Part shown: piece by piece, positions 1-7,738 of the stretch | Layout of the letters: each line of letters begins with the position of its first letter | Position numbering within the stretch: the first letter of the stretch is position 1 | Assembly (NCBI GenBank): GCA_021287075.1 | Contig: JAJTBD010000014.1 | Location: 1 to 64,000 of the forward strand | Length of the DNA stretch: 64,000 nucleotides | Reading direction: 5' to 3' | Origin: Micrococcales bacterium | GTDB taxonomy: Bacteria > Actinomycetota > Actinomycetes > Actinomycetales > Dermatophilaceae | Position numbers and translations under genes: made by a program | The notes under the pieces: generated by a model | Told to the model about the DNA's origin: nothing | Seen by the model: only the letters and a program-made list of their open reading frames with translations | The model's database searches: none

Positions 1-2
1 CG

Positions 3-482
3 GCCCCCGCGAAGAAGGCGGCCCCCGCGAAGAAGGCCGCGCCCGCGAAGAAGGCCGCGCCCGCCAAGAAGACGACCAAGGCGGTCGCAGCCTCGCTCTC
101 CGTCCGCGAGGACGAGTCGCCCTGGACCGAGGCCGAGCTGGCTGAGGTGCGCAGCGAGCTGCTCAGCGAGATCGCCCAGCTCCGCGCCGACCTCGACACC
201 CATGAGCACGACCTGGTCGACCTGATGCGTGACGCCGGCGACGGGGCGGGCGACGACCAGGCAGATGCTGGCACCAAGACCTATGAGCGCGAGCAGGAGA
301 TGTCGCTGGCCGCCAACGCGCGGGACATGCTGCACCAGAGCGAGCGCGCCCTGGAGCGGATGGACGCCGGGACCTATGGCATCTGCGAGTCCTGCGGCCT
401 GCCGATCGGCAAGCTTCGCCTCCAGGCGGCTCCACGTGCGACCCTATGCATGCCATGCAAGAAGAAGGACGAGCGCCGCTGA
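3..482 (+). CDS. DksA/TraR family C4 zinc-finger protein with Lys/Ala-rich N-terminal tail (5' partial)
   Basis: The reading frame is open from the left edge, so the true start lies outside the window. The first ~25 visible residues are tandem A-P-A-K-K-A units resembling a histone H1 tail. A coiled-coil-like acidic/Leu-rich segment follows (about 110-360 nt). The C-terminus carries a C4 zinc finger (CESC, then CMPC 17 residues later, 403-465 nt) typical of DksA/TraR proteins. In enterobacteria such proteins bind RNA polymerase at the secondary channel; in actinobacteria the role is less certain. The basic tail could add DNA binding (inference). Its stop lies inside lspA, as in many actinobacterial dksA-lspA-rluD clusters. 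Confidence 0.85.
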   Translation, partial: APAKKAAPAKKAAPAKKAAPAKKTTKAVAASLSVREDESPWTEAELAEVRSELLSEIAQLRADLDTHEHDLVDLMRDAGDGAGDDQADAGTKTYEREQEMSLAANARDMLHQSERALERMDAGTYGICESCGLPIGKLRLQAAPRATLCMPCKKKDERR

Positions 483-1027
483 GCGCAGCCACCGCACCCA
501 TCCCACCCGCCCGTCGTCGACGGCTGCTGACGCTCCTCGGGGCCATCGCCCTGGCGGTGCTGCTCGCAGACCAGGCGACCAAGGCGTGGGCGCTTGCCGC
601 CCTGACCCCCGGCCAGCCCCGTGACCTGCTGGGCTCAGGCATCAGGCTCAACCTGATCTTCAACTCTGGCGCGGCCTTCTCCCTCGGCAACGGGGCAACC
701 CTCGTGCTGACGTGCATCGCCGTGGGCGTGCTGCTCGTCATCCTGGCCACCGCGCGCCGGATCGGCTCGCGCGGCTGGGCGTGGGGGCTGGGGCTGATGC
801 TCGGCGGGTCCCTGGGCAACCTGGGCGACCGGTTCTTCCGCGCCCCGGGCCCCGGCCGCGGCCATGTGGTCGACTTCATCGACTACTTCGGCTGGTTCAT
901 CGGCAATGTCGCCGACATCGCCATCGTCGTCGCCGCCGGCCTGATCGGGGTGCTGGCCTTCCGCGGGGTCGGCGTCGACGGGACGCGCGAGCGCGCCAGC
1001 TCGCAGGAGGAGTCCGCCCATGCCTGA
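446..1027 (+). CDS. lspA: Lipoprotein signal peptidase (signal peptidase II)
   Basis: Membrane aspartyl protease that cleaves prolipoprotein signal peptides after diacylglyceryl modification of the +1 Cys. The 193-residue protein has four hydrophobic segments, the family motif [10 protein letters not shown], and the two catalytic Asp motifs GNLGDRFFR (D128) and NVADIAI (D157). The start at ATG 446 overlaps the upstream gene by 37 bases. No good Shine-Dalgarno is visible, so translation is probably coupled; ATG 455 in the same frame is an alternative. The stop overlaps the rluD start by 8 bases. One likely substrate in this window is the lipoprotein encoded at 47837. Confidence 0.93.
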   Translation: MHAMQEEGRAPLSAATAPIPPARRRRLLTLLGAIALAVLLADQATKAWALAALTPGQPRDLLGSGIRLNLIFNSGAAFSLGNGATLVLTCIAVGVLLVILATARRIGSRGWAWGLGLMLGGSLGNLGDRFFRAPGPGRGHVVDFIDYFGWFIGNVADIAIVVAAGLIGVLAFRGVGVDGTRERASSQEESAHA

Positions 1028-1943
1028 CATCCGCACGATCAGCATCCCCGACGGGCTGGAGGGCGAGCGGGTCGACGCCGCCATCGCGCGGCTGTTCGGC
1101 CTCTCCCGCACCAAGGCAGCCGACCTCGCCGTGGGCGGCGCCATCCAGGTCAACCACCGGGTGGCCGGCAAGTCCGACCGGGTCAGCGCGGGCGACTTCC
1201 TCGAGATCGCGCTCCCGACGCCCGAGGAGAGCCCCAGCGTCCAGGTCATCGCCGAGCCGGTGCCGGGCATGCGGGTCGTCCACGACGACAGCGAGATCGT
1301 GGTCGTCGACAAGCCGGTGGGTGTGGCGGCCCATCCCAGCGCGGGCTGGTCGGGGCCGACCGTGGTCGGGGGCCTGGCCGCGGCCGGCTACCGCATCTCC
1401 ACCTCGGGTGCGCCCGAGCGCCAGGGCATCGTCTCGCGCCTCGACGTGGGCACGTCGGGCCTGATGGTCGTGGCCAAGTCCGAGCACGCCTACTCGGTCC
1501 TTAAGCAGGCCTTCCGGGACCGCCGCGTCGACAAGACCTATCACGCGCTCTGCCAGGGTCTGCCCGACCCGGTCGTGGGCACGATCGACGCCCCCATCGG
1601 CCGGCACCCCGCCTATGACTACCGGTTCGCGGTCATGGACTCCGGGCGGGAGTCGGTCACCCACTACGAGGTCATCGAGGCATTCCGGTCCGCCTCGCTG
1701 GTCGAGGTGCATCTCGAGACCGGGCGCACCCACCAGATCCGGGTCCACTTCTCCGCCCTGCGTCACCCCCTGGTCGGCGACCTGACCTATGGCGCCGACC
1801 CGGTCCTGGCGGGGCGCCTCGGGCTTGAGCGCCAGTGGCTGCACGCGATGGGGCTGGGTTTCGAGCACCCCGGGTCGGGGGAGTGGGTCACCTTCGAGAG
1901 CACCTACCCTGACGACCTCCAGGACGCCCTCGACCGCCTCTGA
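1020..1943 (+). CDS. rluD: RluD/RluA-family 23S rRNA pseudouridine synthase
   Basis: 307 residues: an N-terminal S4 RNA-binding domain (about 15-75) followed by the RluA catalytic domain. The catalytic motif is present as [13 protein letters not shown], with Asp142 as the expected nucleophile; the residue before RLD is Ser rather than the more usual His. The C-terminal motif [20 protein letters not shown] is also intact. Predicted to isomerise uridines of 23S rRNA; the exact positions cannot be told from sequence. Translationally coupled to lspA by an 8-base overlap and followed by a 36-bp perfect palindrome, so the operon probably ends here. Confidence 0.92.
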   Translation: MPDIRTISIPDGLEGERVDAAIARLFGLSRTKAADLAVGGAIQVNHRVAGKSDRVSAGDFLEIALPTPEESPSVQVIAEPVPGMRVVHDDSEIVVVDKPVGVAAHPSAGWSGPTVVGGLAAAGYRISTSGAPERQGIVSRLDVGTSGLMVVAKSEHAYSVLKQAFRDRRVDKTYHALCQGLPDPVVGTIDAPIGRHPAYDYRFAVMDSGRESVTHYEVIEAFRSASLVEVHLETGRTHQIRVHFSALRHPLVGDLTYGADPVLAGRLGLERQWLHAMGLGFEHPGSGEWVTFESTYPDDLQDALDRL

Positions 1944-1950
1944 GCACGAC

Positions 1951-1986
1951 GGGGTATGCCGCGGAGCCGGCTCCGCGGCATACCCC
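1951..1986. terminator. 36-bp perfect palindrome built from two CGGCATAC octamers
   Basis: GGGGTATGCCGCGGAGCC is followed directly by its exact reverse complement. It lies 8 bases after the rluD stop and before the dnaE promoter. There is no U-tract, so if it terminates it does so as a GC-rich hairpin without one. A nearly identical palindrome with a T-tract occurs at 62001. Confidence 0.6.
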
Positions 1987-2067
1987 TCCGCCCGCGCGGC
2001 CCCCCTCCCGGGCAACGCGCGCGCGACACCCGCGCCGACACGCCGAAGGGGTGTCGGCGGCGCGGCT

Positions 2068-2073
2068 TAGAAT
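2068..2073 (+). promoter_or_regulatory. -10 hexamer TAGAAT of leaderless dnaE promoter
   Basis: TAGAAT lies 8 bases before ATG 2082 and no ribosome binding site separates them, so the transcript probably begins at or next to the start codon. No convincing -35 is seen. Confidence 0.5.
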
Positions 2074-2081
2074 CGCCGGTG

Positions 2082-5000
2082 ATGTCCTCCCCAGCAGCCC
2101 CCGGCAAGAGCTTCGTCCACCTCCACAACCACACGGAGTACTCGATGCTCGACGGTGCCGCGCGCATCGACGACATGTTCGCCGCGGCCGCCGAGATGGG
2201 CATGCCGGCCATCGCGACCACCGACCACGGCTACCTGTTCGGGGCCTATGAGTTCTGGAGCAAGTCGCGCAAATACGACGTCAAGCCGATCATCGGGCTC
2301 GAGGCCTATGTCACGCCGGGCACCCACCGCACCGACAAGACCAGGCTCAAGTGGGGCGACGAGAAGACCCGCCCCGGCGATGACCTCTCCGGTGGCGGCG
2401 CCTACACCCACATGACGCTGCTGGCGCGCAACAACACCGGCATGCACAACCTGTTCAAGATGGGCTCGGTCGCCTCGCTCGACCAGGTCTTCGCCAAGTG
2501 GCCGCGCATGGACCGCGAGCTGCTGCGCACCTATGGCCAGGGCCTGATCGCCACGACCGGCTGCCCGTCCGGCGAGGTGCAGGTGCGCCTGCGCCTGGGG
2601 CAGTACGACAAGGCCCGTGAGGCGGCCGCGGAGTTCCAGGAGATCTTCGGGCGCGAGCACTACTTCTGCGAGCTGATGGACCACGGCATCGACATCGAGC
2701 GCCGCGTCCGCGAGGACCTGCTCCGGCTGGCCAAGGACCTCCAGATCCCGCTGCTGGCGACCAACGACCTGCACTACACCCGCCAGGCCGACGCCAAGGC
2801 CCACGGCGCCCTGCTGTGCGTCCAGTCCGGCTCGACCCTGATGGACCCCAACCGCTTCGCCTTCGACGGCGACGGCTACTACATCAAGACGCCCGAGGAG
2901 ATGCGCCACATCTGGCGCGAGCTGCCAGAGGCCTGCGACAACACCCTGCTGGTCGCCGAGATGTGCGAGGTCTCCTTCACCGAGGGCGAGGGGCGCTACA
3001 TGCCGCGCTTCCCCTGCCCCGAGGGCGAGGACGAGACCTCCTGGTTCATCAAGGAGGTCAACACCGGCCTGCGCAGCCGCTTCCCCGACGGCGTCCCGGA
3101 ATATGCCCAGACCCAGGCCGACTTCGAGATCGAGGTCATCGTCGGCAAGGGCTACCCCGGCTACTTCCTCGTCGTCGCCGACTTCATCAACTGGGCCAAG
3201 CGCAATGGCATCCGGGTGGGACCGGGCCGCGGCTCGGGCGCGGGCTCGATGTGCGCCTACGCGATGGGCATCACCGATCTCGACCCGATCCCGCACGGTC
3301 TGATCTTCGAGCGCTTCCTCAACCCCGAGCGCAAGTCGATGCCCGACTTCGACGTCGACTTCGACGAGCGCCGGCGCGGCGAGGTCATCCGCTACGTCAC
3401 CGAGAAGTACGGCGACGAGCGGGTGGCCCAGATCGTCACCTACGGCACCATCAAGGCCAAGCAGGCGGTCAAGGACGCGGCCCGCGTGATGGGCCACCCC
3501 TTCTCGGTCGGCGAGCAGCTGACCAAGGCGATGCCGCCAGACGTGATGGGCAAGGGCGTGCCCCTCGCCAAGATCTATGACCCCGAGCACGCCCGCTACA
3601 ACGAGGGCGTCGACTTCCGGGCGCTGGTGGAGTCCGAGGCCCATCTCAAGGAGGTCGTCGACACGGCCAAGGGCCTCGAGGGCCTGAAGCGCCAGTGGGG
3701 CGTGCACGCCGCGGGCGTGATCATGTCGAGCGAGCCGCTGATCGACGTCATCCCGATCATGCGCCGGCTCCAGGACGGCCAGGTCATCACCCAGTTCGAC
3801 TACCCGAGCTGCGAGACGCTCGGGCTGGTCAAGATGGACTTCCTGGGCCTGCGCAACCTGACGATCCTCGACGACGCGATCGCCAACATCCAGACCAACC
3901 GCGACGAGGTCGTCGACCTCGACCAGCTGTCCAAGACCCTCGACGACCGGGCCACCTATGACCTGCTCGGGCGGGGCGACACCCTCGGCGTCTTCCAGCT
4001 CGACGGCGGCGGCATGCGCACCCTGCTGCGGCTGATGCAGCCCGACAACTTCGAGGACATCTCCGCCGCCCTCGCGCTCTACCGGCCCGGCCCGATGGGC
4101 GTCAACGCCCACACCAACTTCGCGCTGCGCAAGAACGGCAAGCAGGAGGTCATCCCGCTCGACCCGCAGCTGAAGGGCAAGCTCCAGCAGGAGATGGTCG
4201 AGGCGCTCGAGCCCATCCTCGGCATGACCTATGGCCTGGTGATCTACCAGGAGCAGGTCATGGAGATCGCCCAGAAGCTCGCCGGCTACACCCTCGGCAA
4301 CGCCGACCTGCTCCGCCGGGCCATGGGCAAGAAGAAGAAGGAGGTCCTCGACGCCGAGTACGTCCCCTTCTCCGAGGGCATGAAGGCCAACGGCTTCAAC
4401 GAGGCCTCCGTCGCGGCCCTGTGGGGCGTGCTCGTCCCGTTCTCCGACTACGCCTTCAACAAGGCCCACACCGCCGCCTACGGCCTGGTGTCCTACTGGA
4501 CGGCATATCTCAAGGCCCACTACCCGGCCGAGTACATGGCCGCGCTGCTGACCTCCGTCCAGGACGACAAGGACAAGTCGGCGCTCTATCTCAACGAGTG
4601 CCGCCACATGCGCATCCAGGTGCTGCCGCCCGACGTCAACGAGTCGATCGGCCAGTTCGCGGCCGTCGGCACCGACATCCGCTTCGGGATGGCCGCCATC
4701 CGCAATGTCGGGCAGAACGTCGTGAACGCGATCATCGAGGCCCGCGAGGACAAGGGCGCCTTCACCTCCTTCCGCGACTTCCTGTCCAAGTGCCCCGCCG
4801 TCGTCTGCAACAAGCGCACCATCGAGTCGCTGATCAAGGCCGGCGCGTTCGACAGCCTCGGCCACACCCGTCAGGGCCTGCTGCGCATCCACGAGGACTA
4901 TGTCGAGTCCTATGTCGACATCAAGCGCAACGAGGAGCGCGGCCAGGACTCGCTCTTCGCCGGCATCTTCGGCGACGACGGCGACGACTCCAGCGACATC

Positions 5001-5675
5001 ATGGGGGCCGGGCTGCCCGAGGTGCCGAGCGTCGAGTGGGACAAGCAGACCCTGCTCCAGTTCGAGCGTGAGATGCTCGGCCTCTATGTCTCCGACCACC
5101 CGCTCTTCGGGATCGAGCACATCCTCGCCAAGCACGCCGACACCTCGATCGCCTCGCTCAACACCGAGGACGGCCGGCCCGACGGCGCGATGGTCACCAT
5201 CGCCGGCCTGATCACCGGCCTCCAGATCAAGCGCACCAAGAAGGGCGATCTCTGGGCCATCGCGACGGTCGAGGACCTCGAGGGCGCCATCGAGTGCCTC
5301 TTCTTCCCGACGGCATACATGACCGTCTCGACGATGCTCGCCCAGGATGTCGTCTGCGTCGTGCGCGGCCGGGTCAACCGCAAGGAGGACTCCGTCGGGA
5401 TCTATGCCCAGGAGCTGACCCTGCCCGATGTGTCCGAGGGCCCACGTGGTCCCGTGGTCGTCCACATGGACACCTCCCGGGCCACCCCCGGCAAGATCGA
5501 GGAGCTCAAGCAGGTGCTGGCCAGCCACCCCGGCTCGACCGAGGTGCGGCTGCGGCTGACCAAGCCGGGCCGCTCGGTGCTGATCGCCCTCGACCGGGCC
5601 TACTGCGTCACCGCCTCCGAGGCCCTCTTCGGCGACCTCAAGGTCATCCTGGGAGCGCGCTGCATCTCCGGCTGA
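2082..5675 (+). CDS. dnaE: DNA polymerase III alpha subunit (replicative)
   Basis: Chromosomal replicase catalytic subunit, C-family polymerase, 1197 residues from ATG 2082, close to the usual length for actinobacterial DnaE1. The N-terminal PHP domain starts at once (FVHLHNHTEYSMLDG) with its metal-ligand motifs intact (TDHG, NDLHYT), consistent with the proofreading PHP exonuclease known in mycobacterial DnaE1. The palm carries PDFDVDFDERR with D422, D424 and D426; the finger, helix-hairpin-helix (GAFDSLG region) and C-terminal OB-fold follow. ATG 2082 is chosen because of the -10 hexamer directly upstream and because alignment to the family begins here; an in-frame extension to 1956 would run through the palindrome. 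Confidence 0.96.
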   Translation: MSSPAAPGKSFVHLHNHTEYSMLDGAARIDDMFAAAAEMGMPAIATTDHGYLFGAYEFWSKSRKYDVKPIIGLEAYVTPGTHRTDKTRLKWGDEKTRPGDDLSGGGAYTHMTLLARNNTGMHNLFKMGSVASLDQVFAKWPRMDRELLRTYGQGLIATTGCPSGEVQVRLRLGQYDKAREAAAEFQEIFGREHYFCELMDHGIDIERRVREDLLRLAKDLQIPLLATNDLHYTRQADAKAHGALLCVQSGSTLMDPNRFAFDGDGYYIKTPEEMRHIWRELPEACDNTLLVAEMCEVSFTEGEGRYMPRFPCPEGEDETSWFIKEVNTGLRSRFPDGVPEYAQTQADFEIEVIVGKGYPGYFLVVADFINWAKRNGIRVGPGRGSGAGSMCAYAMGITDLDPIPHGLIFERFLNPERKSMPDFDVDFDERRRGEVIRYVTEKYGDERVAQIVTYGTIKAKQAVKDAARVMGHPFSVGEQLTKAMPPDVMGKGVPLAKIYDPEHARYNEGVDFRALVESEAHLKEVVDTAKGLEGLKRQWGVHAAGVIMSSEPLIDVIPIMRRLQDGQVITQFDYPSCETLGLVKMDFLGLRNLTILDDAIANIQTNRDEVVDLDQLSKTLDDRATYDLLGRGDTLGVFQLDGGGMRTLLRLMQPDNFEDISAALALYRPGPMGVNAHTNFALRKNGKQEVIPLDPQLKGKLQQEMVEALEPILGMTYGLVIYQEQVMEIAQKLAGYTLGNADLLRRAMGKKKKEVLDAEYVPFSEGMKANGFNEASVAALWGVLVPFSDYAFNKAHTAAYGLVSYWTAYLKAHYPAEYMAALLTSVQDDKDKSALYLNECRHMRIQVLPPDVNESIGQFAAVGTDIRFGMAAIRNVGQNVVNAIIEAREDKGAFTSFRDFLSKCPAVVCNKRTIESLIKAGAFDSLGHTRQGLLRIHEDYVESYVDIKRNEERGQDSLFAGIFGDDGDDSSDIMGAGLPEVPSVEWDKQTLLQFEREMLGLYVSDHPLFGIEHILAKHADTSIASLNTEDGRPDGAMVTIAGLITGLQIKRTKKGDLWAIATVEDLEGAIECLFFPTAYMTVSTMLAQDVVCVVRGRVNRKEDSVGIYAQELTLPDVSEGPRGPVVVHMDTSRATPGKIEELKQVLASHPGSTEVRLRLTKPGRSVLIALDRAYCVTASEALFGDLKVILGARCISG

Positions 5676-5721
5676 ACCGAAAAGTTCACGTGCCGGTCTC
5701 CTGTGGGCCCCGGCCCCGGAC

Positions 5722-5727
5722 TACAGT
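5722..5727 (+). promoter_or_regulatory. Possible -10 (TACAGT) for the 5'-nucleotidase gene
   Basis: TACAGT about 100 bases before the start of the secreted nucleotidase gene; no good -35 at 17 bases. The leader ends in AGGAG five bases before ATG 5827. Confidence 0.35.
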
Positions 5728-5826
5728 GCGAGAGACCGTGGCAGCGGCCGACCTGTTCGGGGGGAGCTGGCGCGGCCACCCGCCAGTCCCGACGCAGTCG
5801 GGGCACATCCCTGCACAGGAGTAGCA

Positions 5827-7569
5827 ATGACCAGATCGAGCACCCGCGTCCTCGGCGCGGGCGCGGCCGCCCTCGTCGCCGCCGCACTCGTCTCGGCCAC
5901 CCCCGCGGTGGCCAAGGACAAGCCGGGCAAGCCCGGCGGCAACCCCAACCTGACCACCGTCCAGCTGCTGTCCTTCAACGACTTCCACGGCCACCTCGAG
6001 GCCACGGACAAGCCGCTGAGCGCGACCCAGGACCCGAGTCAGGCCGCCACCGGTGGCTCGGAGTACCTGGCGACCAAGCTCGCCGAGCTGCGTGGCACCG
6101 CCGCTGCCGGCTCGAGCCTGACGGTCGCCGCCGGCGACCTGATCGGCGGCTCGCCCTTCCTGTCCGGCCTGTTCCACGACGAGCCGGCCGTGGAGTCCCT
6201 CAACGCGATGAGGCTGGATGTCTCCTCCGTCGGCAACCACGAGTTCGACGAGGGCACGACCGAGCTGCTGCGCATGCAGGACGGCGGCTGCCACCCGGCC
6301 GACGGCTGTTACTTCCCCGACAAGCCCTATGCCGGCGCCGACTTCCAGTGGCTGGCCGCCAACGTCGTCAAGAAGGACGGGTCCGGCACGCTCCTGCCCG
6401 GCACCTCGGTCAAGACCGTGAACGGCGTCAAGGTCGGCTTCATCGGCATGACCCTCGAGGCCACGCCGACCCTCGTCAGCCCCGGCGGTGTCGCCACCGT
6501 CGACTTCAAGGACGAGGTCGAGACGGCCAACCTCAAGGCCGCCGAGCTCAAGAAGCAGGGCGTCAAGTCGATCGTCGTGCTCCTGCACGAGGGTGGCTAC
6601 AACGCCACCACCATCAACGGCTGTGAGGGTGTCTCCCAGCCGATCGCCGACATCGCCGCCAGGATCACGCCCGATGTCGACCAGCTCATCACCGGCCACA
6701 CCCACCAGGGCTATGTCTGCTCGATGCCCGACCCGGCCGGCAACCCGCGCCTGGTCACCTCCGCCGCGCAGTACGGCCAGGCCGTCACCGAGACCAAGCT
6801 GGTGATCAACAGCAAGTCCGGCGAGGTCATGCGTGACCGCTCCACCGCCGTCAACCACCTGGTGCCCCGCACCGCCCCCGACGCCACGCAGACCGCCATC
6901 ATCAGCAAGTGGAAGTCCCTGTCCGACGTCGTCGGCAACCGCGTCATCGGCTCGGTCTCCGAGGACATCACCGGCGACTCCAGCGGCAACCGCGGCATCG
7001 AGACGCCGATGGCCGACCTGGTCGCCGACTCGATCCTCGAGGCGACCGACGGCGCCGACGGCGGTGCCCAGATCGCCTTCATGAACGTCGGCGGCGTGCG
7101 CGCCTCGCTGCGCGTGGCCCCGAAGTACACAGAGGCCCCCAACGACGTGGTCTATAAGGAGGCCTACGACGCGATGCCGTTCGGCAACCGTCTGGTCTCG
7201 ATCGACATGACCGGCGCCGACATCAAGGAGGCCCTCGAGCAGCAGTACCAGCCGATCGCCTCCCGTGGCTCGCGGCCGATGCTGGCCCTGGGCGTCTCCA
7301 AGGGCTTCACCTACACCTGGGATGCCACGCAGCCGCAGGGCTCGCGCGTGGTCGCCGGGTCGATGAAGCTGGACGGGGTCGCCCTCGACATGGGCGCGAC
7401 CTACCGCGTCGCGACGCTCAACTTCCTCCAGGAGGGCGGCGACGCCTTCACCGCCTTCACCAAGGGCACCAACCTGCTCGGTGGCGCGGAGGACCTGTCC
7501 GCCCTGGTCGAGTACCTCGGCGCCCACCTGATGGTCGCTGCCCCGGAGGACCGGGTCGCCGGTCTCTGA
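5827..7569 (+). CDS. Secreted UshA-type bifunctional metallophosphatase/5'-nucleotidase
   Basis: 580 residues with a classical signal peptide (basic N-terminus, Ala-rich core, cleavage after about A-V-A at 27-29). The mature part holds the calcineurin-like metallophosphatase domain with FNDFHGH (51-56), GNHEFDEG (from 136) and GHTHQGY (290-296), the metal-binding motifs. A C-terminal nucleotidase substrate-binding domain follows (roughly 370-575, GNRLVSIDMTG and NFLQEGGD). It should hydrolyse extracellular 5'-nucleotides or related phosphoesters for phosphate and nucleoside scavenging. No sorting signal is seen, so it is probably released. Good ribosome binding site CAGGAG. Single gene with terminators behind it. 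Confidence 0.92.
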   Translation: MTRSSTRVLGAGAAALVAAALVSATPAVAKDKPGKPGGNPNLTTVQLLSFNDFHGHLEATDKPLSATQDPSQAATGGSEYLATKLAELRGTAAAGSSLTVAAGDLIGGSPFLSGLFHDEPAVESLNAMRLDVSSVGNHEFDEGTTELLRMQDGGCHPADGCYFPDKPYAGADFQWLAANVVKKDGSGTLLPGTSVKTVNGVKVGFIGMTLEATPTLVSPGGVATVDFKDEVETANLKAAELKKQGVKSIVVLLHEGGYNATTINGCEGVSQPIADIAARITPDVDQLITGHTHQGYVCSMPDPAGNPRLVTSAAQYGQAVTETKLVINSKSGEVMRDRSTAVNHLVPRTAPDATQTAIISKWKSLSDVVGNRVIGSVSEDITGDSSGNRGIETPMADLVADSILEATDGADGGAQIAFMNVGGVRASLRVAPKYTEAPNDVVYKEAYDAMPFGNRLVSIDMTGADIKEALEQQYQPIASRGSRPMLALGVSKGFTYTWDATQPQGSRVVAGSMKLDGVALDMGATYRVATLNFLQEGGDAFTAFTKGTNLLGGAEDLSALVEYLGAHLMVAAPEDRVAGL

Positions 7570-7584
7570 CCCCCAGCGCGCCGC

Positions 7585-7624
7585 CCGCGAGGGCCGTACC
7601 CACGTCAGGGTGCGGCCCTCGCGG
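7585..7624 (+). terminator. GC-rich hairpin after the nucleotidase gene
   Basis: CCGCGAGGGCCG pairs with CGGCCCTCGCGG, with an inner TACCC/GGGTG extension. It begins 15 bases after the stop codon. Confidence 0.65.
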
Positions 7625-7637
7625 CATACCGGCCCTC

Positions 7638-7664
7638 GCGGCATACCAAGCGCCGGTATGCCGC
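7638..7664. terminator. Inverted CGGCATAC pair
   Basis: GCGGCATACC, 7-base loop, GGTATGCCGC. It directly follows the previous hairpin, which itself ends in another CGGCATAC copy, so three octamers occur within 45 bases. Confidence 0.5.
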
Positions 7665-7726
7665 CGTGCTGCCTGGGCGCGCGGCCCCGCACCCGCCTCG
7701 GTGGCCGGGCCGTGGGATCAGCGGCA

Positions 7727-7732
7727 TACAGT
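7727..7732 (+). promoter_or_regulatory. Leaderless -10 TACAGT overlapping a CGGCATAC octamer
   Basis: In GCGGCATACAGT the last three bases of the octamer (TAC) open the -10 hexamer, 6 bases before GTG 7739. Confidence 0.5.
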
Positions 7733-7738
7733 GGCGCG

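Noticed and set aside
1..75. Short tandem repeats at the left edge as a possible CRISPR or VNTR
   Set aside because: They are in-frame codons for A-P-A-K-K-A units of the DksA-like protein, with no spacers.
1956..2081. In-frame N-terminal extension of DnaE
   Set aside because: It would translate through the palindrome and the promoter; family similarity begins at ATG 2082.
2067..5528. Very long open frame antisense to dnaE
   Set aside because: Composition artefact of G/C-rich third positions: its Val/Asp/Gly/Leu-rich protein has no family features, while the opposite strand encodes a complete DnaE.
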